12,503 nucleotides of DNA from Hyphochytrium catenoides (taxonomy: Eukaryota > Sar > Hyphochytriomycetes > Hyphochytriales > Hyphochytriaceae). Within the stretch, counting starts at the first letter, position 1, and the number at the start of each line of letters is the position of its first letter. The notes beneath the pieces were generated by a model, which saw only the letters and a program-made list of their open reading frames with translations, was not told the DNA's origin and made no database searches. This document shows positions 8,429-12,503 of the stretch, one piece after another. The translations under genes and the position numbers were made by a program. The stretch lies in assembly GCA_900088475.1 (NCBI GenBank), contig FLMG01002053.1:1-12503 (forward strand), read 5' to 3'.

Positions 8429-9925
8429 CTAGTCATCAAGATCAAAGATGTATGGCTGGATGAAGAATAGAAGGAGGAGCGGGGCGCCAAAGAGGAAGGC
8501 GTAGTACAGAAGAGAGAGGAACCAGGGCATCTTGGAGGGAGAGACAGGCGGAATAGGAAGGTTGTCAGGGTCCTGGTACAGCTCTTCAGAGACAGCAGCA
8601 GGATTGTCTACAATCCTAGCGGCTCTTCTACCAGCAACAAAGCCATCTTCATGAAAGCCTCGGCCCAGCCAAGCGCCAGACAGAGTGATGCCAGGCTCCT
8701 ATAAAAGCAAAGAGTAAGGAACATCAGCGTAGACCCAGGCGAAAGCACATCGAGACACAGTTGCTTAATGTATCCGCGCAGAAGAGAAACATGTCGGGCG
8801 ATAAGAGTAGACAGAAGCAAAGAAAACAAGCGGTATGGGATGCCCAAGTGCATCAGAGCGGAGATATCAGCCGCTCCTCGTTCTACCTGTATGATGTCTT
8901 TCTCTGGGATGCAGTCTGCGAGCAAGCGCGGATGGTCCCAGTAGAACTTTTTGATGATGGAGCTGGGCTCAGGGACAATGTCTGCCTTATAATCCTTAGG
9001 AATGATCGTCACGAAGATGTCGTAGCTGTGCGGCAGCTTCTGCTCGGGTTGAATTGCGGCAAAGAGATTTTATCATAAAGCCAGAAGAGGAATGTGAGTG
9101 AGAATAGTAAGAGACAGTAAAATCCAGAGGAGAGAAGAGAAGGGATGCAGGAGGAGGGAGGAGTGAGAGCATCAGAGACAAGCGTTCAGAAAGAGAGAAA
9201 GAGACCTGAAGCCTATTCATCCAGTAGGTAAGAATGTACTCGTTGTCCTTGGTAATTCGAACATTCCAGGAAGCCCACTGCTTCTTCGAGCCGGCCATGA
9301 AGCGGGCATCACGGTGAAGGTACATAGTGCTGGTATGGTTCCTGGGAGAGGCAGACAGAGCTCATAAGCAAGCTGAATGAGTAACCTTGAAAGTGGAAGT
9401 TGACTCACCTGTACTTCCTAAGTTCGTCAGCGTACTTGCTCCAGCTAATTATCTCGGCAGTAGTGTCGGGATGAGTCGCTAGGATGACGTGGTCAAAGCT
9501 GAGAGTCTCACCAGTTTCTAAAACAACCTTCTTCCCTGGGTGTGGCAACGCAGAAAGATAGAGAAAAGACAGTAAGTTGTCACGCTCCTAGACAGCTCTC
9601 TAATACTTGGCATTGTTGCTTTACTTTCCTTTCAAACCACCACGCTATCTGCATTTTTCTCTCTCTCTCTCTCTCTCAGATTTTTCTTGCCTCTTCTCTA
9701 TGTTGATATGCTCTTTTACCTCCTCTCTCTACTGTCTTGACTCGAGCATTGCATCTGATGGCGCCTCCCATCTCCTTAAAGACCTTCTGAAAAGCAGCCT
9801 TATACTTGGAGCCGATATACCACCACAGGTGTTTAGGGCCCTCCACACGCATCTTGAAGGTCCCTAGAAGCACCTATGCAGAAGTTAGCTAACCTAGTAA
9901 CACAAAGGTGGCGCGAAAGAGAGAG

Positions 9926-9979
<54 letters not shown>

Positions 9980-10548
9980 GCGAAAGAGAGAGAAAGCACA
10001 TGAAAAAGTGATTGGAAACAAAGGCTATCGCCTAAACACGTTCGAGAGAGTGAAGAAGAGTGGGGCGTACAGGGAGGAAGTGAAGTAAGACTAGAAGAGG
10101 AACTATAGAAGGATGTCACCTAAGGACTCTGGCGATGGCGGATGTAGAGCGAGAAAAGGAAGAGAGACGAAAGAAATCTATTATCTCTCTTCTCACCTGC
10201 CAGAATGGAATGTATAGACTCTGAGCGTGGGTCTTCAAGCAACGGAGGAACTGCGTTGCGGGGAGCTCCATCACATCTTTCAGAGGAATGGTCCAGAGGA
10301 TGGCGACGAATGGATAGAAGTAGATGCGGTAGAAAGTGTCCGAGTAATGTCTCTCTCTTTTCCATTCGTCAGTGGTCTGTTTCTCCTTCATCGGCATTCT
10401 CGCTATGAGATGAGTAGTGAAACGGAAGATGTCGATGATGAGTCTCCAAAGCTTCAAATTGAAGAGGTCGGAGAGCTTGACGAAGGGCGTCCGCGAGGAG
10501 AAGTTGAAGTCTCCTGGGTACTGAAGCACAGAAGCATGAGAGGGAGAA

Positions 10549-10591
<43 letters not shown>

Positions 10592-11428
10592 AAGGCTGAG
10601 TTCGACTACCCTTACACTGGGTAGAGAAACAAATAGTGAGGAACGGGTAGAGACCACATAGCGCTCGGTGGAGCCTGGCGTGATTATGAATGTTGGAAGG
10701 GATGGCACGTTTGAGAGTCAGAGAGGAGAGAAAGAAGAGAAGTGAGAAGAAAGAGGCCGCAAGAGAGAGTGAGAGGAACATGGAGAAGAAAGACAGTAGA
10801 GAAGATCTCTACACTTACATCTGAGACAACAGAGAGCGACATAGGAATCCTGCAGTTGGTGGTCCCATTCTCCTTTGTGATGCCCATGGACTTGAACCAA
10901 GCCTTTATGTTAGGGTTGGAGTCCCCGAACATCATGAAGCCAACATCCCTGAAGAGAGAAGAGAACGCCCTCAGGGTTAAAATGACGAGACAGAGAGAGA
11001 GAGAGAGAGATGGAGAGAGAGAGGTCTAGCAAACAGGTATCCACGTGGAGAGGGAGAGTGAAGCCAAAGAAACATAGACAGAAGATCTTAAAGGAAGTGG
11101 GAACTGGACGATTGAGAGAAAAAGAGAGTGAGAAACTTTGAGAGAGGACATCACCCCAAGGAAAGACACCTCAAAAAGAGAGAGAGACCTTGACATACGC
11201 AGCCATCAAGGGAATAATTGACTCCCATTCAAAGACCGCTTGCCCGGGCACTTACACTGGGTAGCCATCGACATCGATTGCGTAGGTGTGGCCTCCTATC
11301 TGCTCCTCCGCCTCCAGCAGCGTGACCTCATGCCCTTTCTTGGCCAAGTGATAGGCCGCGGACACGCCCCCGATCCCTCCGCCGACAACCGCCACACTCT
11401 TCTTTCTTTCCGGTGCTACGGTCCTCAT
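8429..11428 (-). CDS. FAD-dependent amine-oxidase-like flavoprotein with C-terminal membrane anchor (8 exons, 481 aa)
   Basis: Exons in order of transcription: 11428-11256, 10948-10819, 10520-10197, 9852-9720, 9535-9409, 9341-9206, 9039-8887, 8698-8429 (1446 nt with stop, in frame). The N terminus has a dinucleotide-binding Rossmann fold: VAVVGGGIGG at 12-21, then the acidic LLEAEEQIGGH at 37-47 that binds the FAD ribose. Next come DVGFMMFGD (59-67), a helical substrate-domain stretch in exon 3, SFDHVILATHPD (266-277), WASWNVRI and LTYWMNRLQ (333-341). The C-terminal FAD motif is LGRGFHEDGFVAGRRAA (403-419). The order and motifs fit the predicted NAD/FAD-binding protein group near COG2907, often linked to cyclopropane-fatty-acid synthase in bacteria and fused to it in plants. 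Here no synthase domain follows. Instead the protein ends with a hydrophobic segment at about 451-477 and a short DLDD tail, suggesting a tail-anchored membrane enzyme. The substrate is unknown. ATG 11428 is chosen because the frame upstream is open to 11578 but has no ATG. The exon 4 acceptor (caag) and the exon 7 acceptor (gagcag, two choices) are the weakest junctions. Confidence 0.92.
9659..9677 (+). repeat. (CT)n microsatellite in flavoprotein intron 4
   Basis: A pure CT run of 19 nt on the plus strand, so purine-rich on the sense strand of the gene that contains it. This is the opposite polarity to the repeats in introns 1-3. Confidence 0.9.
9932..9976 (+). repeat. (AG)n microsatellite in flavoprotein intron 3
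   Basis: About 45 nt of uninterrupted AG dinucleotides inside a wider GA-rich patch (about 9917-10000). On the sense strand of the gene it is a (CT)n pyrimidine tract. Its length makes it likely to vary between individuals. Confidence 0.95.
10550..10588 (+). repeat. (AG)n microsatellite in flavoprotein intron 2
   Basis: AG dinucleotides over 39 nt with one C interruption at 10560. It lies about 30-70 nt upstream of the exon 3 acceptor only in plus coordinates; in transcription order it is close before exon 3 and pyrimidine-rich, so it could act as an extended polypyrimidine tract. Confidence 0.93.
10992..11023 (+). repeat. Interrupted (GA)n microsatellite in flavoprotein intron 1
   Basis: Two AG runs separated by a short tgg interruption, near the 3' end of the first intron in transcription order. 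It is pyrimidine-rich on the sense strand, like the repeats in introns 2 and 3. Confidence 0.9.
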
Positions 11429-11589
11429 CCTCTCAGCAAAGACCAAGTTGTCTCTCTCTCTTCTCTCTCTTGGGCGGCGATGCGCTGCAGTTGCAGCTAA
11501 TGTGCAAGGAAAGGGCAACTTACGGACTGGGGAGGTCTTTCTCTCGAGCACGTCCTCCACGTCTCCTCTTTCGGTCACAATGCCCTTTC
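11429..11589 (-). promoter_or_regulatory. Upstream region of the flavoprotein gene with a possible 5' UTR intron
   Basis: Just upstream of ATG 11428 the minus strand carries a strong donor (gtaagttg) starting at 11523 and an acceptor (tttgctgag) ending at 11432. Together they mark a possible 92-nt intron in the 5' UTR that ends two bases before the start codon. The plus strand is CT-rich around 11450-11470. Alternatively the transcript simply starts within this stretch. Confidence 0.35.
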
Positions 11590-11590
11590 C

Positions 11591-11690
11591 TTCTCTCTCT
11601 CTCTTGGTCTCTCTCTCTCTGTCTCTTTCTCTCTCTCTTCTTCTCTCTCTCTCTTGGTCTCTCTCTCTCTCTCTCTTTCTCTGCCTTGTC
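11591..11690 (+). repeat. CT-rich tract containing a 50-bp tandem duplication
   Basis: The blocks 11591-11640 and 11641-11690 begin with the same 30 bases, including the marker tcttggtctc at the same offset. They stay similar to about position 41 of the unit and then diverge. This is a direct duplication with a 50-bp period inside a polypyrimidine tract, upstream of the flavoprotein start (purine-rich on that gene's sense strand). Confidence 0.85.
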
Positions 11691-11992
11691 TATGTGAGTG
11701 TGAGCCTGAAGTGCCCTCCTTGACCACTTCCACCCATCATCGCCCACCATGTCCTCCCCTCATTTCCTACAGCCACACTACTTTCGGCCTTTCTCTGACC
11801 AATAGTGGTAGGCCCATTATTCTTGGTAACTCGTCGTATATTCGTACGTACTGCTCTGGTATGTCGTCCGAATAGCTGGGAGATAGGTTCTTTCGTGGTT
11901 CCCCCATTGTCAACAAGATCGATTATTTTCGGCAAATCCCCTCCCGCATACACTGGTATCTCTCTCCCAAGATACGCTGCCCGAGGGGATGC
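11690..11992 (-). CDS. Possible exon of an unrecognised minus-strand gene
   Basis: On the minus strand a good acceptor (ttgttttccag, ending at 11993) opens a frame that begins ASPRAAYLGREIPVYAGG and continues through KIIDLVDNGG and ISQLFGRHTRAVRTN. It stays open to a stop at 11692-11690. A strong donor (gtacgtac) lies in frame after HTRA, so the exon may end there rather than at the stop. The first part looks coding and the last third does not. I recognise no family. It could be the 3' end of a separate gene or an upstream exon of the flavoprotein gene. Confidence 0.3.
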   Translation of the reverse strand, partial: ASPRAAYLGREIPVYAGGDLPKIIDLVDNGGTTKEPISQLFGRHTRAVRTNIRRVTKNNGPTTIGQRKAESSVAVGNEGRTWWAMMGGSGQGGHFRLTLT

Positions 11993-12028
11993 CTGGAAAA
12001 CAAATCAATCATCTGCGTACAAAGAGAA

Positions 12029-12057
12029 GGAGAAGAGAGAGAGAGGGAGGTAGAAAG

Positions 12058-12100
<43 letters not shown>

Positions 12101-12175
12101 GAGAGAGAGAGACAGTAAGAGAGAGAGAGAGAGAGAGAGAGATCTCAAGGGACAACAGATACAGAGAGAGAGAGA
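12029..12175 (+). repeat. GA-rich microsatellite cluster
   Basis: Several (GA)n runs with short interruptions (gaaaca, gacagtaag, gatctcaagg, gatacag). If the two flanking minus-strand exon candidates are real, this lies in the intron between them and is pyrimidine-rich on the sense strand, as in the flavoprotein introns. The bases around it up to 12381 show nothing else I can name. Confidence 0.9.
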
Positions 12176-12381
12176 CTATGACAGAGAGCACGGGACTGCA
12201 GCAGTGCAGAGCCCAGAGGGAGCGGCAAGAGAGAGAGAAGAGAGGATTCAAGAGATGCGGGAGAAGCGGTACCATTATACTAGAACGCAGGAAAGAGAGA
12301 AGAAGTGGGGTCATGATTTAAGGGGAGAGAGAGCAGTAACTCAATAACCCTAACAAACCAGCAGAAGCTAATCAGACAGAC

Positions 12382-12419
12382 ATCCTTCCATCGCCGCCCG
12401 GCCTTGCCGCGGTTGGGCT
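12382..12419 (-). CDS. Possible short exon upstream of 11992, unrecognised
   Basis: Minus strand between an acceptor (gtctttag) and a donor (gtctgtctg) reads PNRGKAGRRWKD in one frame. It ends in phase 0, which matches the phase-0 start of the exon candidate at 11992. The joined peptide shows no motif I know. Support is limited to splice signals, phase and basic, protein-like composition. Confidence 0.18.
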
Positions 12420-12486
12420 CTAAAGACGTGACAACCCGTCCCTGTTATCACTCTGTCCCTTTCCTCCTGCCTCTCATTCTTCTTCT

Positions 12487-12503
12487 TCCTCTCTCTCTCT
12501 CTC
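12487..12503 (+). repeat. (CT)n run cut by the window edge
   Basis: CT dinucleotides run to the last base, so the true length is unknown. Confidence 0.85.

Noticed and set aside
9876-10119. Open frames on both strands coding for Arg-Glu or Ser-Leu repeats
   Set aside because: These come from translating the (GA)n tract within intron 3 of the flavoprotein gene. The same applies to similar frames at 10454-10708, 11413-11750 and 11989-12321.
1-12503. tRNA, rRNA, CRISPR array, transposon or viral genes
   Set aside because: None was seen by eye. The regular repeats are simple dinucleotide tracts, not spaced direct repeats, and no transposase, reverse transcriptase or integrase motif was found.

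Overview
The window is nuclear DNA from an intron-rich eukaryote. Two genes can be assembled exon by exon on conserved protein motifs with GT-AG junctions, and their introns are mostly 56-373 nt and rich in pyrimidines on the sense strand. One intron has the complete signature of a minor-spliceosome (U12-type) AT-AC intron, so the organism should still have that machinery. With near-balanced base composition, dense short introns and many (GA)n/(CT)n tracts, a protist or alga is more likely than an animal, but the species cannot be named from this sequence. Slime moulds such as Physarum, oomycetes, Acanthamoeba and plants are lineages known to keep U12 introns; nothing here picks one.

Layout, left to right. 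Positions 1-503 (+) may hold the last exons of a gene entering from the left (weak). Positions 595-1801 (-) carry a gene for a basic, probably nuclear protein whose second exon completes a CUE-like motif. Positions 1802-2623 lie between two divergent genes and probably hold both promoters. Positions 2624-8105 (+) are an 18-exon gene for an organellar (MARS2-like) methionyl-tRNA synthetase of 616 residues. A 323-bp gap follows, then a convergent 8-exon gene at 8429-11428 (-). It encodes a 481-residue FAD-dependent amine-oxidase-like flavoprotein with a C-terminal membrane anchor. Positions 11429-12503 are rich in GA/CT repeats and contain possible further minus-strand exons that I do not recognise.

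The genes do not form an obvious pathway. The synthetase charges tRNA-Met in the mitochondrion (or plastid). The flavoprotein is probably a membrane-bound oxidoreductase of unknown substrate. The CUE-like protein may bind ubiquitin. The clearest unusual signal is the AT-AC intron at 6844-7119. Other points worth a look are the tail anchor on the flavoprotein, the intron-built CUE motif, a cryptic Cys-rich start exon upstream of the CUE gene, and a 50-bp duplication in the CT tract next to the flavoprotein start.
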